Below, one piece after another: positions 19,285 to 27,668 of a stretch of 64,000 nucleotides of DNA. The translations under genes were made by a program, and so were the position numbers. The stretch lies in NCBI GenBank assembly GCA_022823625.1, contig JAJEHQ010000019.1, forward strand, positions 1-64,000, read 5' to 3'. Under the pieces are notes generated by a model. It had not been told where the DNA came from and did not search any database. It saw only the letters and a list, made by a program, of their open reading frames with translations. Position 1 is the first letter of the stretch. Every line of letters begins with the position of its first letter. Source of the stretch: Gammaproteobacteria bacterium (lineage in GTDB: Bacteria; Pseudomonadota; Gammaproteobacteria; Arenicellales; JAJDZL01).

Positions 19285-20790
19285 CTATTTCAGCGTTGTT
19301 AGATTGGCCAAAAACCTCGCAAAAATCTTGATATCCTGCTGGACGCTGGCCGCTTCAAGAGCGGTCATGTATGCGTTGCGTGTTTCAACAGGAATGATTG
19401 TCCATGGGTAACCTCCGGATGCCATCATGGCGTTCATCAAGAATCGTCCGATTCTGCCGTTCCCATCGATATAAGGATGGATATAGACGAAAATAAAATG
19501 ACCAAGTACCACGCGCACTGACGCTTCAGTTTCTTCTTCCAGTAGGTCAAAGAATGCAGGCATGAGTTCACGAACAGCCTCCCTATTTGGTGGAACATGC
19601 ATCGACCCCCTGATAAAGACAGGCCCATTTCTGTAACCGGCAAGGTCTCTAGGGCGAAGAATTCCTGCGGTTACGCTAGGAGCAAAAAGCTCCATGTACC
19701 AAGCCGGGTGATCCATACGAATTGTTGAGCCGGGGTCACTACTATTAAGAATTTTCTCGATGCTTTGTTTGACTGCCTGAAATGCCTGCCAATACCCACG
19801 CGCTGCCATCGCATTACGGTGTTCGCTGTCAGAATTCCATGCGCCTGACTTAACCCGTTCAATCAGAACCCTGCTGACGCAATGCCCCTCGATGGAAAGG
19901 GAATGATAGGCATCCGAAGCGTAAAGGTCGTCAATCTGTTTGAGATAGTTAATTTTGTCGGTTGTAATTCCGGGGGCGGGCGGGAATTCCAGTAAGACAT
20001 CTTCTCTCAAGCGTTGCCAGAGGAGTTGAATGCGGGCGACATAAGGGGAATTCATCCGTTCTGTAAAGATCATTGGGGAGGCTGTATCGAAGGGGTCTGT
20101 CTCGCGGATGTTGTAGCCGACAGCTTCCATAGTCGTGACGATGGTATCGGCAATTTCTTCCCTGCCGATGTTGCGGAAGGCTGCAGCCAAACGACCGGCA
20201 ATGGTGCTATTGCCTCCTTCCAACAGCCTTTCGAGCAGGTCGGAGGGGTCGCTCACCATGACAAGGGCTGCGCGAAGATCTGTTGGGACCTGTCGATAAC
20301 TACTCGGTGCGCACGCTACGATAGCAGCAGGTAGTGAATATAAACGAAGACCATGATCGATTACGGTGTCTGCCTTGTCGGGAATTTCTGCACAGATATC
20401 CAGAATAGATGTCTCAAATGGCAGTTTGGTGACGTTGTTCGCCGCCTTTCTTGTTCTGACCAGTAGTTGTTTTGGTACTACCCTGTTTCCGGTGTGAAGC
20501 GCTAGGGATTGTTCCGCAGACAAGCACCAGTCTGTGCCAAATCGGCTTTCTAAGTACGACGCGCAAAAATCCCAGAACGAGGCATACCAGGATGTACTTT
20601 CGCCAGCGTTCTCTTCCGGGCGAGTGGGGATATACCACCCTTTGATGACTTCCTGTAAGAATCCGTTTGTTTTCAAACGCTCGCGGTGGGTGCGGCTGAG
20701 GTCGCGTGATCTGATGGCAACAATCTCTTGATCTTGAAACGATTTAAGGACTTCGAGAGATTCAGCCAGTTTTTCTGATGGTGTTACCAT
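19285..20790 (-). CDS. Fic-domain protein with AbiEi-like N-terminal region
   Basis: This 501-aa protein carries the complete Fic motif HPYIDGNGRIGR at residues 438-449, with catalytic His438. Fic enzymes usually transfer AMP or related groups from nucleotides onto target proteins. An inhibitory-helix motif S-L-S-I-E-G at 297-302 ((S/T)xxxE(G/N)) lies before the Fic core, so self-inhibition is likely (class II arrangement). The first 60 residues (EIVAIRSRDLSRTH, GFLQEVIKGWYIP) resemble the winged-helix N-terminus of AbiEi-type antitoxins, and residues 65-230 also fit that larger region. It is divergent from hipBA across 189 bp holding a palindrome. Confidence 0.88.
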   Translation of the reverse strand: MVTPSEKLAESLEVLKSFQDQEIVAIRSRDLSRTHRERLKTNGFLQEVIKGWYIPTRPEENAGESTSWYASFWDFCASYLESRFGTDWCLSAEQSLALHTGNRVVPKQLLVRTRKAANNVTKLPFETSILDICAEIPDKADTVIDHGLRLYSLPAAIVACAPSSYRQVPTDLRAALVMVSDPSDLLERLLEGGNSTIAGRLAAAFRNIGREEIADTIVTTMEAVGYNIRETDPFDTASPMIFTERMNSPYVARIQLLWQRLREDVLLEFPPAPGITTDKINYLKQIDDLYASDAYHSLSIEGHCVSRVLIERVKSGAWNSDSEHRNAMAARGYWQAFQAVKQSIEKILNSSDPGSTIRMDHPAWYMELFAPSVTAGILRPRDLAGYRNGPVFIRGSMHVPPNREAVRELMPAFFDLLEEETEASVRVVLGHFIFVYIHPYIDGNGRIGRFLMNAMMASGGYPWTIIPVETRNAYMTALEAASVQQDIKIFARFLANLTTLK

Positions 20791-20925
20791 GTTGAATCTT
20801 CTGCTCTTGTTTGACCTGCTACTGTACAGGAAATACTGAAGTTCGATTCTGTTGAGAGTCAGTATTAGTTTATTCTGCTGTATACACTCAACTCAATGAG
20901 AATACTATTGAGGTTAATTTCCATA

Positions 20926-20976
20926 ATGTCTTATATAATAAGCAAAAAGATATTATAAGTTCACTATATAAGACAT
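20926..20976. promoter_or_regulatory. Palindromic operator between fic and hipBA
   Basis: ATGTCTTATATA (20926-20937) is repeated exactly inverted as TATATAAGACAT (20965-20976), 12 bp per arm with 27 bp between. A TATAAT (20934-20939) overlaps the left arm, and the right arm ends 3 bp before the hipB ATG. This is the layout expected for HipB autorepression, possibly also controlling the divergent fic gene. The repeat is read directly; HipB binding is inferred. Confidence 0.7.
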
Positions 20977-20979
20977 GGC

Positions 20980-21315
20980 ATGAAATCACAGGCGAATTCT
21001 ACATTACCGAGAGCAGCCCGTAAAGCCCTCATCAAGTTGGGTGAGGACATTACTGTTGCGCGTAAAAAACGCCGTATCTCGACGGTATCCATGGCGGAGC
21101 GGGCATTCATCAGCCGGGGCACGCTGTATAAAGTCGAAAAGGGTGATCCATCAGTATCAATGGGAATCTACGCTACGGTGCTTTCTATCCTGGGACTGGT
21201 GGAAGGGCTCCGCAATGTGGCGGATAGGGGTAGTGATACACTGGGGCTGGACATCGACGAAGACCGACTACCAAAAAAGATTCAGCCACGCAGGCGAAAG
21301 CGAGGCCGCTCATGA
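20980..21315 (+). CDS. hipB: HipB-like XRE-family regulator / antitoxin
   Basis: This 111-aa protein has a Cro/C1-type helix-turn-helix: ITVARKKRRISTVSMAERAF, then ISRGTLYKVEKGDPSVSMG at about residues 25-62. The C-terminal tail is basic (KKIQPRRRKRGRS). It overlaps hipA by four bases (ATGA), as expected for a HipB antitoxin that binds HipA and represses the operon. The start lies directly after the right arm of the palindromic operator. Confidence 0.88.
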   Translation: MKSQANSTLPRAARKALIKLGEDITVARKKRRISTVSMAERAFISRGTLYKVEKGDPSVSMGIYATVLSILGLVEGLRNVADRGSDTLGLDIDEDRLPKKIQPRRRKRGRS

Positions 21316-22541
21316 CGGACACGATAGAAATTTTTATCGAATTGAGTGGTACGACACACTTGGTCGGGCGGTGTCGTTATGTTGCCAAGCGGAATAGACA
21401 GAGTTCGGTTTTTGAATACGCGAATGAATGGCTTGACTATCTGGACGCATTCGCCCTCGATCCTGCCAATTTGCCATTGGACGGTGGACAGATCTACACC
21501 ACTTCAGAGAAATCAGCACTTCCAGGAGCGCTGCGCGATACAGCACCTGATCGTTGGGGACAGCAGTTGATCAGGCGTGCGTTCCGAAAATATGGAGAAA
21601 ACCGCACCCTGTCGGAAATTGACTATCTTCTGGCGATTACAGATCAAACCCGGATCGGCGCACTGCGTATTAAGCGCGAAGGCGAGGATAGTTTTGCTCA
21701 CGATATAGGACGCTATCGCATTCCACCGCTGATCCAATTGCCGGCGCTTATTCATGCGGCCGATGCGGTTCAGACTGATACGGAAACAGCGGAGGATTTA
21801 AGACTACTATTGAACGAAGGATCACCGCTGGGCGGTGCTCGACCAAAATCAGCCGTTATGGGCAATGACGGCACGCTGGCTATCGCCAAGTTTCCAAAAC
21901 CTGATGATGTCCGCAGTATCACGCATGGCGAAGTGCTAGCGATGACACTTGCTGCCAAGGCAGGTATCAACGCCGCACCGGCTAGGCTACAGGACGTGGC
22001 CGGTCGACCGGTGGCCCTGATCACACGCTTTGACCGGAAGGACGGGAAACGCTTCCCATTTTTGTCTGCTATGAGTTTGCTGGGTGTCAACGATGGTGAT
22101 GAGGCAACCTACACCGATATTGCAGAATGTATACGTATGTATTCAAGCGAGCCAACGAAAGATCTGCATGAGTTGTGGCGGCGGATTGTTTTCGGAGTTT
22201 TGATTGGCAATCTCGATGATCATTTGCGCAATCATGGATTTCTATATGACAGGGAAGGTAAGTGGCGTTTATCACCGGCGTATGATTTGAATCCTGTACC
22301 TTATGAGGAGAATGTTCGCGAACTCACCACCTGGATATCAGAAGAAGGACCGGACGCCGACTTGGGTATAGCTCGCAGGGCGGCACCGTTTTTTGCACTA
22401 AAAAAAGATCAGGCTGAAGCAATCATCGTAGAGGTTTCAGAAGCATTGAAAGGGTGGCAGAAAACAGCGCGTCAACTGGGTATGAGTGCACCGGACATAG
22501 CTGTTTATTCGACAGCAATTCAATGTGATGCATGCGGTTGA
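21312..22541 (+). CDS. hipA: HipA-family serine/threonine kinase toxin
   Basis: A 409-aa HipA-like kinase. Visible features are the N-terminal HipA_N-type region, a P-loop-like SPLGGARPKSA (about 171-181) and the ATP-contact lysine in AIAKFPKP (Lys193). The catalytic loop is GNLDDHLRNHGF (299-310) and the metal-binding Asp is in SPAYDLNPVP (about 325). The kinase residues look intact, so it should be active. E. coli HipA phosphorylates glutamyl-tRNA synthetase and causes growth arrest; the target here is unknown. It is coupled to hipB and followed by the tRNA-Leu terminator. Confidence 0.92.
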   Translation: MTDTIEIFIELSGTTHLVGRCRYVAKRNRQSSVFEYANEWLDYLDAFALDPANLPLDGGQIYTTSEKSALPGALRDTAPDRWGQQLIRRAFRKYGENRTLSEIDYLLAITDQTRIGALRIKREGEDSFAHDIGRYRIPPLIQLPALIHAADAVQTDTETAEDLRLLLNEGSPLGGARPKSAVMGNDGTLAIAKFPKPDDVRSITHGEVLAMTLAAKAGINAAPARLQDVAGRPVALITRFDRKDGKRFPFLSAMSLLGVNDGDEATYTDIAECIRMYSSEPTKDLHELWRRIVFGVLIGNLDDHLRNHGFLYDREGKWRLSPAYDLNPVPYEENVRELTTWISEEGPDADLGIARRAAPFFALKKDQAEAIIVEVSEALKGWQKTARQLGMSAPDIAVYSTAIQCDACG

Positions 22542-22596
22542 ATGCAACATTATGACCGCTTAAAGATGAAAGACAAGCGGTTGGCAGGTCACACTT

Positions 22597-22630
22597 AAAA
22601 ATACCATTAAAGAATCAACTTCTTTAATGG
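22597..22630 (-). terminator. Intrinsic terminator of tRNA-Leu
   Basis: CCATTAAAGAA (22604-22614) and TTCTTTAATGG (22620-22630) form a perfect 11-pair stem with a 5-nt loop. On the minus strand it is followed by TATTTTTAAG, a clear U-tract, so it ends the tRNA-Leu transcript; it may also block hipA read-through. Confidence 0.75.
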
Positions 22631-22660
22631 CTTCTCGTGGTCTTTCGACATTTTTCAAAG

Positions 22661-22747
22661 TGGTGCCGAGGAGAGGACTTGAACCTCCACGGGGTTGCCC
22701 CCACTAGCACCTGAAGCTAGCGCGTCTGCCAATTTCGCCACCTCGGC
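22661..22747 (-). tRNA. tRNA-Leu (anticodon CAG)
   Basis: On the minus strand the 87-nt sequence starts GCCGAGGTGGCGAAATTGG and ends CTCGGCACCA, with a matching acceptor stem. The anticodon arm is CTAGC-TTCAGGT-GCTAG, giving CAG. There is a long variable arm (GGGGGCAACCCC region) as expected of a class II leucine tRNA, plus a T loop with TTCAAGT. CCA is encoded. It reads CTG leucine codons and marks the right side of the accessory segment. Confidence 0.96.
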
Positions 22748-22762
22748 ATTTAGAATCCGTAA

Positions 22763-22768
22763 ATTATA
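22763..22768 (-). promoter_or_regulatory. -10 element of the tRNA-Leu promoter
   Basis: On the minus strand TATAAT lies 16 bp before the tRNA start. A poor TTATCG stands at -35 spacing (17 bp). The position and perfect -10 hexamer support it as the tRNA promoter. Confidence 0.55.
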
Positions 22769-23330
22769 TGCAACAGATTTCGAAGCGATAAACGAGGCTC
22801 CGCAATTTATTTCTAAGTGTCGGTCCATTCGAAAATACTGTTGCTTGCTATACAAGAATTTTTATAGGGAAATACGTTCAGTCCCTTACTTTAAGTTCAT
22901 TCTGGCATGACTCCAATTCCCTCAAATTCTAGTGCGAGCTAGACATATGGAAAAAGCCGTCAATTCCGATGGTTGATGCTAGAGAATGGAGCCCCTTCAT
23001 ATCCACTAAACCAGGTTCAAATTGAGCGGATATACAGGCATTCAAGCAGCAATTTGCGAACAGCCAACTACGAAAGCCTTCTGATTTATTAACTTCCATG
23101 GAAAATATTCCCTACTCAACTGACCTTATAATTACTTTTCTAGTAGTTTGATTCTGACTGACTTCTAATTGGGCAGAACCTCAATGCAAGAAACACTATC
23201 TGCCAAATCACCCAAGTCGTACCGGCTCTGACTACTTTGGCGGATGTCTGTACTTAATCTACGTGAATCAGGAGATTCATGACCGTGTGCGTAGCAGCTA
23301 AATTTCTGGGTCAATAATGAGTTGGAATTC
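22769..23330. other. Upstream region of the mreB operon
   Basis: About 560 bp without a supported gene. A TATAAT lies at 23127-23132 without a good -35. A small inverted repeat TGAATC-AGGA-GATTCA lies at 23264-23279, about 50 bp before mreB. The promoters of the long mre-mrd operon should lie here, but none can be placed firmly. Confidence 0.4.
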
Positions 23331-24383
23331 ATGTTCCCCTTTCTGAACTTTTTTTCGCAAGATCTTGCAATCGATCTCGGTACTGCCAATACGCTAATCT
23401 TTGAACGCACTGAGGGGGCTATCATTCTCAATGAGCCCTCCGTCGTAGCAGTTTACGTTCCCAATCGCTACGATCAGCAGCGCAATCTCCATCCAGCCGA
23501 TGCAATTGTCGCTGTTGGCAATGAAGCCAAACAAATGCTTGGGCGTACTCCAGCTCACATTGAAGCCATCCGTCCATTAAGAGATGGAGTCATCGCCGAC
23601 TTTACCTATACCGAAATCATGCTCAAACACTTCATCAGAAGTGTACAGTCGAGAAGATTCTATACCCGGCCGCGAATTATCGTCAGTGTCCCATGCGAGT
23701 CGACACAAGTCGAACAGCGCGCAATTCGTGAGACCTGTCTGGCAGCCGGTGCAAAGGCGGTGTATCTCTTGGAAGAGCCGATGGCAGTGGCAATCGGTAT
23801 GAACCTTCCCGTTGCAGAGCCCGTTGGAACCATGGTCGTTGATATCGGTGGGGGCACTACTGAAATCGGAATCATTTCGCTAGGTGGTCTGGTGGTAAAG
23901 AGCACTTTACGTTTTGCCGGGGACACATTTGACCAAAGGATAGCCGACTACATATCACGGAAATTCAACCTACAGATTGGAGTGCCGACTGCTGAAAAAA
24001 TCAAAAAGCAAATCGGAACGGCTTGGAAAAACTCACCAAAGCTACTCCAGGAAATTCGAGGTCGAGATCTACAGGGTAACATGCAGAAATATGTCTTGGA
24101 CAGTACTCAAATTTATGATGCTCTGGAGGATTCACTGAATGAGATCATCGACGGGGTGCGAACTACCCTTGAGAGGTCTCCGCCGGAATTGACGGTTGAT
24201 ATTCTTGAGAGAGGGATCATCCTGGCTGGTGGAGGTGCTTTGCTACGAGATATTGACAAACGATTCAGCGAAGCGCTGAAAATTCCCACAATAATTGCGG
24301 AAGACCCGCTTACTTGTGTTGCGCGCGGCTGTGGCAGAGCCTTGGAGCAAACCGAACTGCTACAAAAAGTTGTTGCGAACTAG
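23331..24383 (+). CDS. mreB: MreB, actin-like rod-shape protein
   Basis: MreB polymerises under the inner membrane and directs the elongasome that builds the lateral wall. The 350-aa protein has the actin-fold nucleotide signatures DLAIDLGTANTLIF (about 10-23) and VVDIGGGTTEIGII (about 169-182), and GGGALLRDID near residue 300. The ATG at 23331 (MFPFLNFFSQ) gives an amphipathic N-terminus like other Gram-negative MreBs; a TTG three codons upstream is the alternative. First gene of the joined mre-mrd operon. Confidence 0.97.
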   Translation: MFPFLNFFSQDLAIDLGTANTLIFERTEGAIILNEPSVVAVYVPNRYDQQRNLHPADAIVAVGNEAKQMLGRTPAHIEAIRPLRDGVIADFTYTEIMLKHFIRSVQSRRFYTRPRIIVSVPCESTQVEQRAIRETCLAAGAKAVYLLEEPMAVAIGMNLPVAEPVGTMVVDIGGGTTEIGIISLGGLVVKSTLRFAGDTFDQRIADYISRKFNLQIGVPTAEKIKKQIGTAWKNSPKLLQEIRGRDLQGNMQKYVLDSTQIYDALEDSLNEIIDGVRTTLERSPPELTVDILERGIILAGGGALLRDIDKRFSEALKIPTIIAEDPLTCVARGCGRALEQTELLQKVVAN

Positions 24384-24447
24384 TAATATAATGAGAGCAA
24401 TTTAATCAAATACTTACACCTCAACGGCTGCAATCAGCATTATCAGA

Positions 24448-25308
24448 ATGCAAAAACTTGAACTGCGGTCTGCTCTAGTTGCGATACTGGCCGTCGCGTT
24501 TATCGGAATAGAGTCTAATTCAGACGTGCTTCACAATGTTCGGGAAGTACTTTATCTCACGGTCAAACCCATTGTTGAAGTTTCTCAGGCTCCCGTTGCT
24601 GTAAACAAAGTTGTTCAGCGCCACTTTGTTGACCGAGAAATACTGCGTCAACGGATTTCTACGATTGCTCAAGAGAATGCTGAGCTCAGAGACCGGGTAA
24701 ATGAACTGGAATATCAAGAGCTTAGAAGTAAATGGCTAGCAGATTTGCTAGAGGTGCGGGAGCAGATTGAATATCCTGTCCTGACAGCAAATTTGGTATC
24801 AGTGCAGCTGATGCCAATGTCTCACAAAATAGTTCTTGACCGTGGCTCACAGCAACAAGTTTATGTCGGCCAACCCGTCCTGGATTCTCGCGGACTGATC
24901 GGTCAGGTGACTGAAATTACCCGAACTGATAGTGCAGTTACACTAATTACCGATTCCAGTCACTCAGTACCGGTTCGACTTCAGAGAAACGGCTTGCTCG
25001 CAATCGCGCATGGTCTGGGTCTCCACAATCAACTGCTAATTTCAGGATTAAGATTGAATCAAGATGTTGAGGTGGGTGATATCTTGATTACATCTGGGCT
25101 TGGCAATCGATTCCCGGCTGGGCATCCAGTTGCCGAAATCACCCGCGTGGAAGGCGACCCTAACTCATCCTTTGCAGAGATAATTGCTGTCCCACTGACA
25201 ACGATTGATCCGGATTTCGAAGTGTTGATGGTCTGGAATAATGACAGGGATTCGCTTGATTCTATCTCTACCCTAACTTTGAATGAGAATCTCGACCTCC
25301 AGCAATAG
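24448..25308 (+). CDS. mreC: MreC, rod-shape periplasmic scaffold
   Basis: MreC links cytoplasmic MreB to periplasmic wall synthases and activates PBP2. The 286-aa protein has one N-terminal membrane helix (about 10-25) and a coiled coil (about 60-95, with IAQENAELRDRVNELE). The beta-rich MreC core (about 110-270) follows, including the family pattern VYVGQPVLDSRGLIGQVTE. It begins 64 bp after mreB and overlaps mreD by 26 bp. Confidence 0.93.
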   Translation: MQKLELRSALVAILAVAFIGIESNSDVLHNVREVLYLTVKPIVEVSQAPVAVNKVVQRHFVDREILRQRISTIAQENAELRDRVNELEYQELRSKWLADLLEVREQIEYPVLTANLVSVQLMPMSHKIVLDRGSQQQVYVGQPVLDSRGLIGQVTEITRTDSAVTLITDSSHSVPVRLQRNGLLAIAHGLGLHNQLLISGLRLNQDVEVGDILITSGLGNRFPAGHPVAEITRVEGDPNSSFAEIIAVPLTTIDPDFEVLMVWNNDRDSLDSISTLTLNENLDLQQ

Positions 25309-25792
25309 GAGAGGATTTAGTAGCGCGAGAAATTTCGCCTTATTCGCGCTGGCAATGGTTCTCCTGATTGTTCCTGTGCCCGAATCTGTTCTGCTTTTTC
25401 GTCCGGATTTTGTAGCGCTGTTGTTGATTTATCTATGCTGGTATGACTCGGAAAAGACCGGAGTATTTACAGCATTTGTAGTAGGACTTCTTGTAGACGC
25501 GCTGACATTTGGATTCTTGGGTCTGCATGCGCTTGCAAAGGTGGTTGTGGCCTATTGTGCCATTCGACTGAGTCGATATGCAAGTGGTAGTTCGACCTTG
25601 ATATCTACGTTATTAGTATTTTCGATTTTGTTGTGTCAATCGATAGTGATTAGTCTGGTCAGTCTATATACAGAAAATGGAACTGTCAGTTTAGCACTAT
25701 GGGTCTCCCCGATAGTCGGGGCTGTACTCTGGTTGATCATTGCTTTTGTAAGCACAACTGTCAAACCAATCAGGAATGTTTCGATTAAGTAA
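25283..25792 (+). CDS. mreD: MreD, rod-shape membrane protein
   Basis: This 169-aa polytopic protein has five or so hydrophobic helices and the MreD hallmark of a charged pair following a YxCWYDSEKTG-like turn (about 48-58), then VVGLLVDALTFGFLGLHAL. MreD is an essential membrane component of the elongasome with no known enzymatic role. It overlaps mreC by 26 bp and the next gene, mrdA, by 17 bp if the first mrdA ATG is used. Confidence 0.9.
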   Translation: MRISTSSNRRGFSSARNFALFALAMVLLIVPVPESVLLFRPDFVALLLIYLCWYDSEKTGVFTAFVVGLLVDALTFGFLGLHALAKVVVAYCAIRLSRYASGSSTLISTLLVFSILLCQSIVISLVSLYTENGTVSLALWVSPIVGAVLWLIIAFVSTTVKPIRNVSIK

Positions 25793-27668
25793 TTCTGAAA
25801 ATTACCAGATGCCCATTGAACGCGTGCGTTCGATGCAAAGTCGGGTGATAATTGTTTCAGTCTTCCTCATTGGATTACTGTTCATACTGATTGGTCGTCT
25901 GGCATATTTGCAAATTGTCTCGCACCAGGATTTTGCAGCACTATCGAAAGATAACCAAGTACAAGTCGTGCCAGTGCCGCCTGTACGCGGTCAAATTTAT
26001 GATCGAAACGGTACACTACTGGCGGGAAATGAAACCGTCTACCGATTGGCAATCACACCCAGGTACGTTGATGATCTGGATTCTCTTCTAGCAAAAATAG
26101 GAAATATTGTTCCTGTAAGTGATGAAGAAGTCAGTAAGTTTAAACGCAAACTCGGACTTAGCAACAAACATACTGAGATTGTCCTCAAGGACTTTCTGTC
26201 ACCTGAAGAGGTAGCAAGAGTAGCAGTTGACCGCTACAGTATGCCGGGTGTTTCCATTGTAACTGAATTGCATAGAGTGTACTCGTCATCGTTCTATACA
26301 TCGCATGTGGTCGGGACATTGGGTCAGATTGATAAGCAGGATCTACAGAAAGTGGATCCAGTGCGCTATAGGGGGTTACAGCATGTTGGCAAGTTAGGTA
26401 TGGAGATGGTATCCGAAGACATTCTCGTAGGATCTTCGGGTCACAACCAAGTTGAAACCAATGCACATGGAAGGAAAATCAGAGTACTGTCTCGAGCCAT
26501 GCCAACTGCCGGTAGTGACATCTACCTGACCATTGATCTTGATCTACAGAAGTTTGCGTATGATGCCCTAGGTGATGAAGTCGGTGGGCTTGTTGCAATT
26601 GAGCCATCTACCGGCCAGATTCTTGCCATGGTTAGTAAGCCCTCATTCGATTCCAATGTATTTGGAATCGGTTCGGAGCAAGATGAGCGTAAGGTTCTTT
26701 TAAATTCAGAAGATAGACCATTATTGAATCGTGCGGTACAGGGGCAGTATCCACCAGGTTCAACGATTAAACCATTTCTTGCATTTTCCGCCTTCGAAAC
26801 AGGCATGGGAAACCGAAAATATTACTGTCCTGGTTGGTATCAATTACCTGACTACTCCCGTCAATTTCGTTGCTGGAAATCTGGTGGTCACGGATACATT
26901 GATCTGTTTGATGCTATCGCTGAATCGTGTGACGTGTACTTCTACGAACTTGCGCATCGACTTGGCATTGATGAGATGTACTATCAGTTATCTAAGTTTG
27001 GTTTCGGAAACGTAACCGGAGTCGAGTTAAGTTACGAATCTGCAGGGATTCTTCCCTCAAAAGAATGGAAACAGTGGACCAAAGGTGAACCTTGGTATGA
27101 AGGTGAGACACTGATTACTGGAATCGGCCAGGGAGCAACTCTAGTCAATATGTTGCAGTTGGCACATGCAACTTCCATCATAGCCAATAGAGGCGTCAAA
27201 TTTAGACCTCAATTGATACACAAGACAGTGGATGTACAAGGAGAAGAGTATCTGTATGTACCCGACTTGATTGAAGTCATTGATATCAATGAACGATCTT
27301 ATGGTCCAATCATCAAGGCAATGGAGAAAGTTGTTCACAGCAACCGTGGCACTGCTCGCAGAATAAGCGAAGGGATGGAATATAGGATGGCGGGTAAAAC
27401 CGGTACGGTTCAGATCGTTTCAAGGAAGAAGGAAGCAGACCGAATGGATTTGGAAAAAACCGACAAAAAATTTCATCCACATGGAATTTTTACCGCTTTT
27501 GCTCCAACTGACAACCCCGAAATTGTAGTGGCAGTCATAGTTGAGAACGGTGCTTCAGGATCTGCTATTGCACCGATCGCCCGAGCCGTGATTGATCATT
27601 ATTTGCTGTCTGAACCGGAAACAGCAGATTCTAAGGGTGATTCGTTTGCAATTGTCACTGACCACTAG
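25776..27668 (+). CDS. mrdA: Penicillin-binding protein 2 (elongasome transpeptidase)
   Basis: PBP2 cross-links lateral-wall peptidoglycan in partnership with RodA. At 630 aa it has one N-terminal membrane helix (about 23-45), the pedestal domain starting PVRGQIYDRNG, and the transpeptidase domain. The catalytic SxxK is STIK within PPGSTIKPF (about 330), the second motif is SCD in AESCDVYFYE, and the third is KTG in AGKTGTVQ. A second ATG at 25809 (MPIERVRSMQ) is an equally plausible start because it follows the mreD stop. Confidence 0.95.
   Translation: MFRLSNSENYQMPIERVRSMQSRVIIVSVFLIGLLFILIGRLAYLQIVSHQDFAALSKDNQVQVVPVPPVRGQIYDRNGTLLAGNETVYRLAITPRYVDDLDSLLAKIGNIVPVSDEEVSKFKRKLGLSNKHTEIVLKDFLSPEEVARVAVDRYSMPGVSIVTELHRVYSSSFYTSHVVGTLGQIDKQDLQKVDPVRYRGLQHVGKLGMEMVSEDILVGSSGHNQVETNAHGRKIRVLSRAMPTAGSDIYLTIDLDLQKFAYDALGDEVGGLVAIEPSTGQILAMVSKPSFDSNVFGIGSEQDERKVLLNSEDRPLLNRAVQGQYPPGSTIKPFLAFSAFETGMGNRKYYCPGWYQLPDYSRQFRCWKSGGHGYIDLFDAIAESCDVYFYELAHRLGIDEMYYQLSKFGFGNVTGVELSYESAGILPSKEWKQWTKGEPWYEGETLITGIGQGATLVNMLQLAHATSIIANRGVKFRPQLIHKTVDVQGEEYLYVPDLIEVIDINERSYGPIIKAMEKVVHSNRGTARRISEGMEYRMAGKTGTVQIVSRKKEADRMDLEKTDKKFHPHGIFTAFAPTDNPEIVVAVIVENGASGSAIAPIARAVIDHYLLSEPETADSKGDSFAIVTDH

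Noticed and set aside
16505-22747. tRNA-integrated genomic island with att sites
   Set aside because: No integrase gene and no second copy of either tRNA 3' end was found by eye.
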